DNA of 64,000 bases from JAEUHZ01 sp964552795 (GTDB lineage: Bacteria > Planctomycetota > UBA1135 > GCA-002686595). A program made the translations under genes and the position numbers. Under the pieces are notes generated by a model that did not search any database, was not told the DNA's origin, and saw only the letters and a program-made list of their open reading frames with translations. The stretch lies in NCBI GenBank assembly GCA_964552795.1, contig CAZKIO010000002.1:124001-188000 (forward strand). Reading direction: 5' to 3'. Shown here piece after piece: positions 51,357-59,577 of this stretch. The stretch's first letter is position 1. Every line of letters begins with the position of its first letter.

Positions 51357-53189
51357 ATGAGCTCCGCCACCCGCACCGCCGCCCACGTGCCCGCCTCCTC
51401 CTCCGCTCCCGACTGGCGCCGCTCCCACACCTGCGGCGACCTGCGCGCCGCGCACGTGGGCCAGGAGGTCACGCTCAACGGCTGGGTGAAGGCGCGCCGC
51501 GACCACGGCGGCATCTACTTCGTCGACCTGCGCGACCGCTACGGCATCACCCAGGTCGTGCTCGGCCCGGAGCTGGCCGACGCGGTCAAGCTGGGCCCCG
51601 AGTTCACGATCTCGGTCCGCGGCAAGGTCGTCGCGCGCGACGCAGCCAACGTCAACCCCGACCGCGAGACGGGCGAGATCGAGGTCGTCGTCGACCGCCT
51701 GGAGATCCTCTCGCGCTCGCGCACGCCGCCGTTCCAGATCGACACGGAGGAGGAGGTCGCGCTCGAGACGCGCCTGCGCTACCGCTACCTCGACCTGCGC
51801 CGGCCCGAGATGCAGCGCAACCTCGTGCACCGTTCGCGCTTCACCAACGCGATGCGGCGCGCGTTCGAGCGCCAGGGCTTCATCGAGGTCGAGACGCCGA
51901 TCCTGACGCGCGCCACGCCCGAGGGCGCGCGCGACTACCTGGTGCCCAGCCGCGTGCACCCGGGCGAGTTCTACGCGCTCCCGCAGTCGCCGCAGCTCTT
52001 CAAGCAGATCCTGATGGTGGCCGGCCTGGACCGCTACTTCCAGGTCGCGCGCTGCTTCCGCGACGAGGACCTGCGCGCCGACCGCCAGCCCGAGTTCACG
52101 CAGCTCGACATGGAGATGTCCTTCGTCGAGGAGGAGGACGTGTTCCGCGCCTGGGAGCGCGTGCTCTCCGAGACCTTCCGCGACGCGATGGGCATCGAGA
52201 TCCCCACGCCGTTCGTGCGCCTGTCGTGGAACGAGGCCATGGAGCGCTTCGGCGTCGACAAGCCGGACATGCGCTTTGGGCTGGAGCTGTCCAACGCCGA
52301 CGAGTGGGCGCGCACGAGCGAGTTCGCGCTGTTCCGCGACACCGTCGCGGGCGGCGGGCGCGTCAAGGCGCTGGTCGTCCCCAAGGCGCACGAGCTCTCG
52401 CGCAAGGACGTCGAGGACGGCCTCGCCGCGATCGCCAAGGCGGCGGGCCTGGGCGGCCTGGCGTGGTGGCGCGCGGGGGCCGACGGCGGCGTCGGCCCGC
52501 TGGCGCGCTTCTGCAAGGGCGCGGCCGGCGACGCGCTGCGCGCGCACCTGGGCGCGGCCGACGGCGACTTGTGCCTGTTCGCGGCGGGCCCGCGCGCGGC
52601 GGTGTGGAAGGGTCTGGGCGAGATCCGCAACCACCTCGGCAAGCGGTTCGGCCTGGCGCAGCCGGGGACCTGGCGTTTCGCGTGGGTCACCGAGTTCCCG
52701 ATGTTCGAGCGCGACCCCGACGGCCAGCGCTGGTTCTCCGCGCACCATCCCTTCACCGCACCCGTCGATTGGGACCTGGGCGGCGCCGACGTCGATGCCG
52801 ACCATCCCGGCCTCGCGGACCTGCTCTCGCGCGCCTACGACCTGGTCATGAACGGCTGGGAGCTGGGCTCGGGCTCGGTGCGGATCCACCGCAGCGACGT
52901 GCAGCAGCGCATCTTCTCGATCCTGGGGATCACGCCCGAGGAGCAGCAGCGCAAGTTCGGCTTCCTGCTCGAGGCGCTGTCCTACGGGGCGCCTCCGCAC
53001 GCCGGCTTCGCGATCGGCCTGGACCGCCTGACGGCGCTCTCCCTGGGGATGGACAACATCCGCGACATGGTCGCCTTCCCCAAGACCGCCTCGGCCACCG
53101 ACCTGATGTGCGGCGCGCCCTCCGAGGTCGACCCCGCGCAGCTGGCCGAGGTCCACGTGCGCATCGCCGCCCCCGCGAAGAAGCCGTGA
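51357..53189 (+). CDS. aspS: aspartyl-tRNA synthetase, bacterial type
   Basis: 610 aa, including the bacterial GAD insertion domain. Motif 2 is FRDEDLRADRQPEFTQLDME and motif 3 GFAIGLDRLTALSLGMDNIR. In the OB fold, WVKARRDHGGIYFVDLRDR has histidine (His50) where discriminating enzymes usually have leucine; this is the residue associated with non-discriminating AspRS that also charges tRNA-Asn. The window also has a real asnS, so the combination is notable. TAGTCT at 51333-51338 could give it an internal promoter after atpC. Confidence 0.97.
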   Translation: MSSATRTAAHVPASSSAPDWRRSHTCGDLRAAHVGQEVTLNGWVKARRDHGGIYFVDLRDRYGITQVVLGPELADAVKLGPEFTISVRGKVVARDAANVNPDRETGEIEVVVDRLEILSRSRTPPFQIDTEEEVALETRLRYRYLDLRRPEMQRNLVHRSRFTNAMRRAFERQGFIEVETPILTRATPEGARDYLVPSRVHPGEFYALPQSPQLFKQILMVAGLDRYFQVARCFRDEDLRADRQPEFTQLDMEMSFVEEEDVFRAWERVLSETFRDAMGIEIPTPFVRLSWNEAMERFGVDKPDMRFGLELSNADEWARTSEFALFRDTVAGGGRVKALVVPKAHELSRKDVEDGLAAIAKAAGLGGLAWWRAGADGGVGPLARFCKGAAGDALRAHLGAADGDLCLFAAGPRAAVWKGLGEIRNHLGKRFGLAQPGTWRFAWVTEFPMFERDPDGQRWFSAHHPFTAPVDWDLGGADVDADHPGLADLLSRAYDLVMNGWELGSGSVRIHRSDVQQRIFSILGITPEEQQRKFGFLLEALSYGAPPHAGFAIGLDRLTALSLGMDNIRDMVAFPKTASATDLMCGAPSEVDPAQLAEVHVRIAAPAKKP

Positions 53190-53231
53190 CGCCGGCCGAC
53201 CGGCGAACTGGCGGCCCGGCGCGGGCTCACC

Positions 53232-53237
53232 TATCCT
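53232..53237 (+). promoter_or_regulatory. Putative -10 upstream of infC
   Basis: TATCCT in the 154-base gap between aspS and infC; it fits TATAAT at four of six positions. It would leave an infC leader of about 100 bases. No clear -35 is present. Confidence 0.35.
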
Positions 53238-53343
53238 GCAACGGGGCGCCGCTGCGCCTCGCGACCCGACCGCGGGCGCCGGCCCGCGCCTTCCCGCGCG
53301 GCGGCCCCCGATTCCCCAAGCCGAACGACGTGCCAGGAGCTCA

Positions 53344-53847
53344 GTGACCCAGACCGAATACCGAGTCAACCGCCAGATCCGGATCCCCGAGGTCCGGCTG
53401 ATCGACCAGAACGGCGAACAGGTGGGGATCGTCACCACCCAGGACGCCATGCGCCGCGCCGAGGAGGCGGGCCTGGACCTCGTCGAGGTCTCGCCGACCG
53501 CGCGGCCGCCCGTCTGCCGCATCCTCGACTACGGCAAGTTCAAGTACGCGCAGCGCAAGAAGGAGCGCGGCACGCACGCCAAGGCCAGCCTGCTCAAGGA
53601 ACTGCGCGTGCGGCCGGCCATCGACGAGCACGATCTCTCGTACCGCCTGGACCAGGGTCGCAAGTTCCTCACCGACGGTCACAAGGTGCAGGTCGTGTGC
53701 ATCTTCCGCGGCCGGCAGATGGCGCACCCCGAGCACGGCTACGAGGTGATGCGCAAGGTCGCCGAGACGCTGGGCGACATCAGCCGCGTGGAGTCGCATC
53801 CGCGACTGATGGGCCGGCGCATGACGATGCTGCTGGCGCACAAGTAG
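53344..53847 (+). CDS. infC: translation initiation factor IF-3
   Basis: 167 aa. IF-3 binds 30S and monitors start-codon choice. The N-terminal domain (VNRQIRIPEVRLIDQNGEQV) and C-terminal domain (ISRVESHPRLMGRRMTMLLA) are conserved. The start appears to be GTG 53344 with AGGAG only four bases upstream, a short spacing; IF-3 genes commonly use rare starts for autoregulation. Unlike most bacteria, rpmI and rplT do not follow; a converging gene does. The last codons (Ala-His-Lys-stop) are the first copy of an 18-bp tandem repeat. Confidence 0.95.
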   Translation: MTQTEYRVNRQIRIPEVRLIDQNGEQVGIVTTQDAMRRAEEAGLDLVEVSPTARPPVCRILDYGKFKYAQRKKERGTHAKASLLKELRVRPAIDEHDLSYRLDQGRKFLTDGHKVQVVCIFRGRQMAHPEHGYEVMRKVAETLGDISRVESHPRLMGRRMTMLLAHK

Positions 53848-53893
53848 CCGCGGGCGCACAAGTCGCCGCGGGCACACAAGTCGCCGCGGGCGC
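53836..53893 (+). repeat. 18-bp tandem repeat across the infC stop codon
   Basis: GCGCACAAGTAGCCGCGG (53836-53853), GCGCACAAGTCGCCGCGG (53854-53871) and GCACACAAGTCGCCGCGG (53872-53889), then a 4-base partial copy. The first copy holds the last three infC codons and TAG. In later copies TAG is TCG, so loss of the stop would add AHKSPR-type repeats to IF-3. Confidence 0.95.
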
Positions 53894-53914
53894 TGCGCGG
53901 TCCGGGAAAAGGAA

Positions 53915-53945
53915 CCGCCCGCGCGGCACGCGGCCGCGCGGGCGG
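53915..53945. terminator. Bidirectional terminator-like hairpin after infC
   Basis: CCGCCCGCGCGG (53915-53926) and its perfect complement at 53934-53945 form a 12-bp stem with a 7-base loop, between the converging infC and triple-repeat genes. GAAAA precedes it on the plus strand; no U-tract follows. Confidence 0.65.
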
Positions 53946-53967
53946 GTTGGGCCGGAGCCCCTGCGGT

Positions 53968-54831
53968 TCAGCGCGACGAGGAGGCCGCGCGCGCGCGGAC
54001 CATCAGTTCGTCACGCAGGGCGACGAACTGCTCGCGGGTGACGCGTCCGCCGGCCAGCGCGGCCTTGATCTCGTCCAGGCGCGCCTGGACCTTCTTCAGG
54101 AGATCCGCATTGGGCTCGGGGATGCGCGCGACGACGGCCGAGACGTCCTTGAAGTCCGAGTCGATGGCCTTCTTCTCCAGCGCGCGCTTCTCGAGGCGCG
54201 CCAGCACCATCGAAGCACGGGTCTCCGTCGCCAGGTCGAGCACGGTCTCGAACTCGTCGACCTTCAGGGTCGTCGCCTTGGCGCGTTCCATCAGGCGGTT
54301 GAGCTCGGTCACGAACCGGCCGTGGATCGCGTCGATCTCGGGGTTCCACGACTTCGCCGCGTTGGCGCGGGCGGTCAGGGCGTCGACGACGGCCTGGTAG
54401 TCCTCGCGGGTCCACTTGCCCGCGCTGGCGCGGGCGCGCAGGCGCGCGATGGCGTAGTCGAGCTCGGCGTCGATGGCCTCGTCCTTCAGGATGTCGAGCT
54501 CGAGCAGCTCGAACATCGCGGTCTGGGCCTTCGTCTCGAGCTCGGCGAGGCGCGCCATCAGACGCTCGCGCGTGCCGAGGGCGTGCGGGGTCTCGGCCTC
54601 GTAGGCCTGGGCGGCCTTGGTCAGCTCGTCGTGGGCCTTCTGGTATTCGGCGCGCGAGATCTTGCCGGCCGAGGCCTTGGCCTTCAGCTCGTCGATCGCG
54701 GCGTTGAACCGCGCGCGCAGCGACGGGACGGCCTCTTCGGCCGAGACGGGCTGCGTGGCGGCGGGGGACCTCGCCTCGACAGACAGGGCGAGGCAGGGGA
54801 GCAGAGCGAGCAGGGCGAACGTGGTTTTCAT
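53968..54831 (-). CDS. secreted protein with three SHOCT-like repeats
   Basis: 287 aa from ATG 54831. A signal peptide (TTFALLALLPCLALSVEA) is followed by an all-helical protein. Three related segments recur: ASAGKISRAEYQKAHDELTK, ASAGKWTREDYQAVVDALTA and ALAGGRVTREQFVALRDELM, each in the style of the short SHOCT helix (GxITxEEF/YxxxKxxLL). They are about 100 residues apart, suggesting three copies of a unit of linker helix plus SHOCT. SHOCT motifs usually occur once at a C-terminus, so a secreted triple array is unusual. Function unknown. It converges on infC. In the 239-base gap up to oxyR (54832-55070) I see nothing beyond its leader. Confidence 0.78.
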   Translation of the reverse strand: MKTTFALLALLPCLALSVEARSPAATQPVSAEEAVPSLRARFNAAIDELKAKASAGKISRAEYQKAHDELTKAAQAYEAETPHALGTRERLMARLAELETKAQTAMFELLELDILKDEAIDAELDYAIARLRARASAGKWTREDYQAVVDALTARANAAKSWNPEIDAIHGRFVTELNRLMERAKATTLKVDEFETVLDLATETRASMVLARLEKRALEKKAIDSDFKDVSAVVARIPEPNADLLKKVQARLDEIKAALAGGRVTREQFVALRDELMVRARAASSSR

Positions 54832-55070
54832 TGCGAGTTCAATTCCTTCGGTGGTCCGGCGGGCCGGCCATCCGTGGTTGCTTGGGTGCGGAACTTGGGA
54901 ACGGGGCTGGGGGGCCTTTGGCGAGCGCGTCGCCGCGGGTTCCGACGCCCGGGGGGAGGCCACAGGGTACTCGCCACCCGGATCGGCGGGCAATCCAGCC
55001 CGAGACACCCGCCAGAGATCCCCCCGGAGGCGGTTCGAACGCCGCCCTGCCGGGGTTCCGACCCCGGTCC

Positions 55071-56006
55071 TCAGCTTCCCGGAGCCGAGACGCCGGGCGG
55101 CAGATGGGTGCGCAGGAAGGCCGCGAGGCGTCGGTGATCCGCGCCGCGGGGGTGGGAGCGGCGCCACACCAGCGCCATGCGGCGGCCCGGCTGCGGGTCG
55201 GCGAACGGCCGCGCGGCGGCCGCCGCGACCGCCGGCTCGCCCAGGGCCAGGGCCGGCAGCAGCGTCACGCCCATCCCGGCCGCGACCATGTGCCGCAGGG
55301 TCTCGATGCTGGTGGCACGGAAATCGGCGCCTCCGGGAGCGGCGGGGCGCGCGTCCTGGCAGATCTCGAGCGCCTGGTCGCGCAGGCAGTGCCCCTCGTC
55401 GAGCAAGAGCACGCGCTCGCCGCCGAGCTGCTCCTCGCGCACGGCCTTCAGTCGCGCGAGCCTGTGGCCGGCGGGCGCGAGGACCCAGAACGGCTCGTCG
55501 AACAACGGTTCGACTTCCAGGCCGCGCGTCGCCACGGGCAGCGCCAGGATGCCCGCGTCGAGCTCGCGCCGCGCGATCTCGGCCAGGAGGTCGGAGGTCT
55601 TCAGTTCGCGGAACACCACCGCGAGGCGCGGGAACTCGCGCGCGAGCAGCGGCGCGATGCGCGGCAGGTAGTAGGGCCCCAGCGTCGGGATCATCGCGAG
55701 GCGCAGCGGCCCCGAGAGCGGCTCGCGGCGGCGGTCCGCCAGGTCGGCGATCGCGTCCACGCCGTCGAGCACCGCCCGCGCGGCTTCGACGATCTCCGCG
55801 CCCAGCGGCGTGGTGTGCACGCGCTTGCTCGTCCGCTCGAAGAGCCGCGCGCGCAGCGTGGTCTCGAGCTTCTTGATCTGGCCCGACAGCGTCGGCTGCG
55901 TGACGTGACACGCGCTCGCCGCGCGGCCGAAGTGGCCGTGTTCGGCCAGCGCGACGGCGTACCGCAGCTCGGCGAGGCTCAGCGCGCTGACGTCGATGGC
56001 GGGCAT
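55071..56006 (-). CDS. oxyR: LysR-family hydrogen-peroxide sensor OxyR
   Basis: 311 aa. The N-terminal winged helix (ALSLAELRYAVALAEHGHFG, THVTQPTLSGQIKKLE-type) matches LysR regulators. The identity of OxyR comes from GHCLRDQALEIC: Cys207 and Cys216, nine residues apart as in the E. coli peroxide-sensing pair C199/C208. Oxidation to a disulfide would switch it on. A candidate operator of the OxyR type lies at 59360-59396 before ahpC. The gene is divergent from the glycosyltransferase operon; the gap 56007-56193 shows no clear promoter. Confidence 0.93.
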   Translation of the reverse strand: MPAIDVSALSLAELRYAVALAEHGHFGRAASACHVTQPTLSGQIKKLETTLRARLFERTSKRVHTTPLGAEIVEAARAVLDGVDAIADLADRRREPLSGPLRLAMIPTLGPYYLPRIAPLLAREFPRLAVVFRELKTSDLLAEIARRELDAGILALPVATRGLEVEPLFDEPFWVLAPAGHRLARLKAVREEQLGGERVLLLDEGHCLRDQALEICQDARPAAPGGADFRATSIETLRHMVAAGMGVTLLPALALGEPAVAAAAARPFADPQPGRRMALVWRRSHPRGADHRRLAAFLRTHLPPGVSAPGS

Positions 56007-56193
56007 GGGCCGTGATCCCAACACCCCGCCGCGCGAGGTCAAGCGCGGATCCGCGCGGGCGGCCCGGAGCGCCCCGCGCGGGCCTGCGCGGCCGGGCGCG
56101 GGCGCGGGATCGCGGCGGACGCCGCGGGATGCCAAGATGTGGGGCCCTGCCCATGCCCTACAGCGCCCGGAACACGCCCCCCGGAGGGCCGCG

Positions 56194-56895
56194 TTGAGCC
56201 CGCCGGCCCCCGTCCGCAGCCGTGTCGTGGCCATCCTGCCGGCCTACCAGCTCGAGCGCGGCATCGCCGACATCGTGGCCCGCACGCAGCCCCACGCCGA
56301 CCAGGTGATCGTGGTCGCCGACGGCTCGCGCGACGGCACGGGCGCCGCGGCGCGCGCGGCGGGCGCCATCGTGCCCGAGCCCTCGATGCAGCGCGGCAAG
56401 GGGCACGCCGTCGTGCGCGGCATCGAGGCCGCGCGCGCGCTGAACCCGGACATCGTGGTGATGCTCGACGCCGACGGCCAGCACCTGCCCGAGGAGATGC
56501 CGACGCTGCTCGCCCCGCTCCTGCGCGGCGAGGCCGACGTGGTCTCCGGGTCGCGCATGCTGGGGACGCTGCGCACGTCGCGCATCAACACGTTCGGCAA
56601 CTACGTCCTGCGCCTCCTGTCGTTCGCCGTCACCTGGCGCTGGATCACCGACACCGAGACGGGCTACCGCGCGTTCCTGGCGCCGGTGCTGTTCGACATG
56701 CCGATCCGCTCGTCGCACTACGAGGTCGAGAGCGAGATCATGCTGCGCGCGCTGCACCGCAAGCTCCGCATCGTCGAGGTCCCGATCACCGTGCCCTTCG
56801 CCGTCCCGGGCGCCAAGCCGCGCGACGGCATCCGCATCGCGTGGTGCAAGATCCGCCTGGGACTGGGGCTCAAGCTGGGGCTCGTGCGGCCGTGA
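56194..56895 (+). CDS. glycosyltransferase family 2
   Basis: 233 aa from TTG 56194, chosen because GGAGGG (56183-56188) sits five bases upstream and no ATG or GTG begins the conserved region. The GT-A core reads VVAILPAYQLERGIADIVAR, IVVADGSRDGTGAAAR and VVMLDADGQHLPEEMPTLLA with the DxD metal motif. TDTETGYRAFLAPVLF is the acceptor-side segment of dolichol-phosphate-mannose-synthase-like enzymes, but no membrane helices follow. It likely transfers a sugar to a lipid or glycan. GTGA overlap couples it to the next gene. Confidence 0.87.
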   Translation: MSPPAPVRSRVVAILPAYQLERGIADIVARTQPHADQVIVVADGSRDGTGAAARAAGAIVPEPSMQRGKGHAVVRGIEAARALNPDIVVMLDADGQHLPEEMPTLLAPLLRGEADVVSGSRMLGTLRTSRINTFGNYVLRLLSFAVTWRWITDTETGYRAFLAPVLFDMPIRSSHYEVESEIMLRALHRKLRIVEVPITVPFAVPGAKPRDGIRIAWCKIRLGLGLKLGLVRP

Positions 56896-58373
56896 ACCGC
56901 GCGCGCATCGACGAACTCGTCCGCGCCGCGCGCGGCGAGGGCCGCGAGGTCGCCGTCGTCCTGGGCCTGGGCTTCGTGGGCACCGCCGTGGCGGCCTCGC
57001 TGGCGCAGGTGCGGCGCGGCGCGGGCTTCCTGATCGTGGGCGTCGAGCAGGACTCGCCCGAGGGCCGGCGCAAGGCCGCGGCGCTGGCGGCGGGGCGCGC
57101 GCCCTTCGTGGCGCAGGATCCGGCGGTCGACGCCGCGCTGGCCGCGGCCGCCGCCGAGCGACCGCCGCGGATCGCGGCGACGACGGACGCGACGGTCGTG
57201 GCGCAGGCCGACGTGGTCCTCGTGTGCCTCAACGTGGACCTCGCGCGCGCCGCGGGTCAGACCGCCGAGCTGGACTGCCGCCTGGGCGGCTGCGAGCGCG
57301 CGCTGGAGACCGTCGGCGAGCACCTGCGTGCCAACGCGCTGGTGATCGTCGAGAGCACGCTGCCGGTGGGCGCCAGCGACCGCGTCCTGTACCCCGCGCT
57401 GTGCCGCGGCGCGGCGCGCGCGGGCCGCGACGTCGAGCGCGATCCGCCGCTGTACGCCTACTGCTACGAGCGCGTCACGCCCGGGCCCTGCTACCTGGAG
57501 TCCGTGCACAAGACGCCGCGCTCGTTCGCCGGCATCGACGCGCGGAGCACCGAGCGCACGCGCGCCTTCCTGGCGCAGGTCATGGACCTCGAGCGCTTCC
57601 CGGCCTGGCAACACCGCTCGACGCGCGCGGCTGAGATGGCGAAGCTCCTGGAGAACGCCTACCGCGCGACCAACATCGCCTTCGTCGACGAGTGGGCGCG
57701 CCTCGCCGAGCGCGCGGGCGTCGACCTGTTCGACGTCGTGCGCTCGATCCGCGTGCGCAAGGGCACGCACGACAACCTGATGCTGCCGGGCCTGGGCGTG
57801 GGCGGCTACTGCCTGACGAAGGACGCGCTGCTCGCCGCCTGGGGCGCCGAGGCGCTGCTCGACGTCGAGGCCGAGCTGCCGTTCTCGCGCCAGGCGATCC
57901 TGATCAACGAGACGATGCCGCTGCGCGCGCTGGAGGCCGCGCGCCGGCACTTCGGCGGACGCCTGCGCGGCCTGTCGGCCGCGCTGTTCGGCATCACGTA
58001 CCGCGCGGGCGTCGAGGACACGCGCAGCTCGCCGTCCGAGACGCTGGGTCGCGCGCTCTTGGCCGAGGGCGTCGCCGTGCGCGCGCACGACCCGCTGGCG
58101 CGGGAATGGCCCGAGCTGGCCGAGGTGCCGCTCTCGGGGAGCGCGGCCGAAGCGCTCGCGGGCGCGCGCATCGCCGTCGTCTGCCTGCCGGACGCGGAAT
58201 ACGCGGCGCAGCTCGCGCCGCTCCTCGCGCGCGAGCTCCCCGCGGGCGGCCTGTTGATCGACCCGTGGAACGCGGCGGCGCCGGCCTGCGAGAAGGAACT
58301 CGCCGCGCGCGGCGTCGCGACCTTCGTCTACGGCCGCGGCGACGTTCCGACGGTGCGCGGAGGCGGCGCGTGA
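56892..58373 (+). CDS. nucleotide-sugar dehydrogenase (UDP-sugar type)
   Basis: 493 aa from GTG 56892. The N-terminal Rossmann fold reads VAVVLGLGFVGTAVAASLAQ. The active-site motif GVGGYCLTKDALLAAW contains the catalytic cysteine of UDP-glucose/UDP-N-acetylmannosamine dehydrogenases. The C-terminal domain (GITYRAGVEDTRSSPSETLG) is also typical. It oxidises a sugar to a uronic acid using NAD+. The exact sugar is not readable. Translation is coupled at both ends by GTGA overlaps with the glycosyltransferase and the epimerase. Confidence 0.9.
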   Translation: MNRARIDELVRAARGEGREVAVVLGLGFVGTAVAASLAQVRRGAGFLIVGVEQDSPEGRRKAAALAAGRAPFVAQDPAVDAALAAAAAERPPRIAATTDATVVAQADVVLVCLNVDLARAAGQTAELDCRLGGCERALETVGEHLRANALVIVESTLPVGASDRVLYPALCRGAARAGRDVERDPPLYAYCYERVTPGPCYLESVHKTPRSFAGIDARSTERTRAFLAQVMDLERFPAWQHRSTRAAEMAKLLENAYRATNIAFVDEWARLAERAGVDLFDVVRSIRVRKGTHDNLMLPGLGVGGYCLTKDALLAAWGAEALLDVEAELPFSRQAILINETMPLRALEAARRHFGGRLRGLSAALFGITYRAGVEDTRSSPSETLGRALLAEGVAVRAHDPLAREWPELAEVPLSGSAAEALAGARIAVVCLPDAEYAAQLAPLLARELPAGGLLIDPWNAAAPACEKELAARGVATFVYGRGDVPTVRGGGA

Positions 58374-59347
58374 GCGAACGCCACCTCGTCACGGGCGCGG
58401 CGGGACTGGTCGGCTGGGCCTACACCCTGCGCTGTCTGGAAGACGGCGCGGAGGTCGTGGCGGTGGACGACGGCCGCAAGGGCGGCCTGGGCGAGCTCGG
58501 CGACCTGGCCGCGCGCAACCCCGGGCGCCTGCGCGTGATCGAGGCCGATCTCGCGCGCGTCGGACTGCCCGACCTGGGCGCGTTCGACGTGGTCGCGCAC
58601 TTCGCCGCGGTGCTGGGCGTGCGCCACGTCGCCGAGCATCCCTGGCAGACGATCTCCGAGAACCTGCGCAGCACGCTCGACGTGCTGGAGTGGGCCGGGC
58701 GCTCGGGGTCGCGCGCGTTCCTGTTCGCCGGCTCCAGCGAGTCCTACGCCTTCGCGGTCGAGCGCGGCTGGGCGCCGCTGCCGACGCCCGAGACCGTCCC
58801 GCTGGGCATCGCCGATCCGATCCTGCCGCGCTGGTCGTACGCGGCCAGCAAGCTGGCGGGCGAGGCCGCGGTCTTCGCCGCGGCGCGCACGTTCGGCTTC
58901 GCGCCGATCGTGGCGCGCCTGCACAACGTCTACGGCCCGCGCATGCCGCCCACGCACGTGGTTCCCGAGATCCTGGGCCGCTGCCTGCGGCGCGAGGATC
59001 CGCTGGTGGTGCTGGGCCCCGAGCAGACGCGCAGCTTCCTGCACGTCGACGACGCGGGCCGCGCGCTGCACCGGATCGCGCGCGCCGGCCGCGACGCGGG
59101 CGGCGGGATCTGGAACATCGGGCACGACGAGGAGGTGCGCATCGAACGCCTCGTCGAGCTGTGCCTCGAGGTCAGCGGCCATCGCCCGCGCATCGACGCG
59201 CGGCCCGCCCCGGACGGCTCCGTGGCGCGGCGCGTGCCCGACGTCACGCGCCTGCGCGCGCTGGGCTTCGCGCCGCGCGTCGGGTTGCGCGCGGGGATCG
59301 AGGGCTGCTGGGCCGCGCTCGCCGCCGCGCCGGGCCGGTCGCGCTGA
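58370..59347 (+). CDS. NAD-dependent sugar epimerase/dehydratase
   Basis: 325 aa from GTG 58370. Extended SDR: HLVTGAAGLVGWAYTLRCLE carries the dinucleotide motif and PRWSYAASKLAGEAAVFAAA the Tyr-x3-Lys catalytic pair. ARLHNVYGPRMPP and DGSVARRVPDVTRLRALGFA are family markers, similar to WbpP/GalE- or GDP-mannose-type enzymes. It should convert the nucleotide sugar before or after the dehydrogenase encoded just upstream. The three genes form a small operon for an activated uronic sugar or a related surface glycan. Confidence 0.88.
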   Translation: MSERHLVTGAAGLVGWAYTLRCLEDGAEVVAVDDGRKGGLGELGDLAARNPGRLRVIEADLARVGLPDLGAFDVVAHFAAVLGVRHVAEHPWQTISENLRSTLDVLEWAGRSGSRAFLFAGSSESYAFAVERGWAPLPTPETVPLGIADPILPRWSYAASKLAGEAAVFAAARTFGFAPIVARLHNVYGPRMPPTHVVPEILGRCLRREDPLVVLGPEQTRSFLHVDDAGRALHRIARAGRDAGGGIWNIGHDEEVRIERLVELCLEVSGHRPRIDARPAPDGSVARRVPDVTRLRALGFAPRVGLRAGIEGCWAALAAAPGRSR

Positions 59348-59359
59348 GCAGCGCGGCCG

Positions 59360-59396
59360 ATAGGCTGCGTCGATCGCTCCGATGCGCACAACCGAT
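59360..59396 (+). promoter_or_regulatory. Candidate OxyR operator upstream of ahpC
   Basis: ATAG-N7-CGAT-N7-ATGC-N7-CGAT at 59360-59363, 59371-59374, 59382-59385 and 59393-59396. The spacing equals the four-site OxyR consensus (ATAG-N7-CTAT-N7-ATAG-N7-CTAT) and 12 of 16 defined bases match. OxyR is encoded about 3.4 kb away, and ahpC starts about 180 bases downstream. Confidence 0.45.
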
Positions 59397-59577
59397 TCGA
59401 TCCGGGGCCCGCGCGCGACGAGGATGTACGCGCCGCGATCGATCCGAGGAACGGGATGGCGTCCGCGTGGACGCCCGGAACGGTCGCGGCGACCCGCCCC
59501 GCAGGCGAGCCGTCCGGCGCGCCGCGGGGTACAACCTGAAGACCAAGCGCTCCCGCTGGGGAGCAGGAGAGATGACC

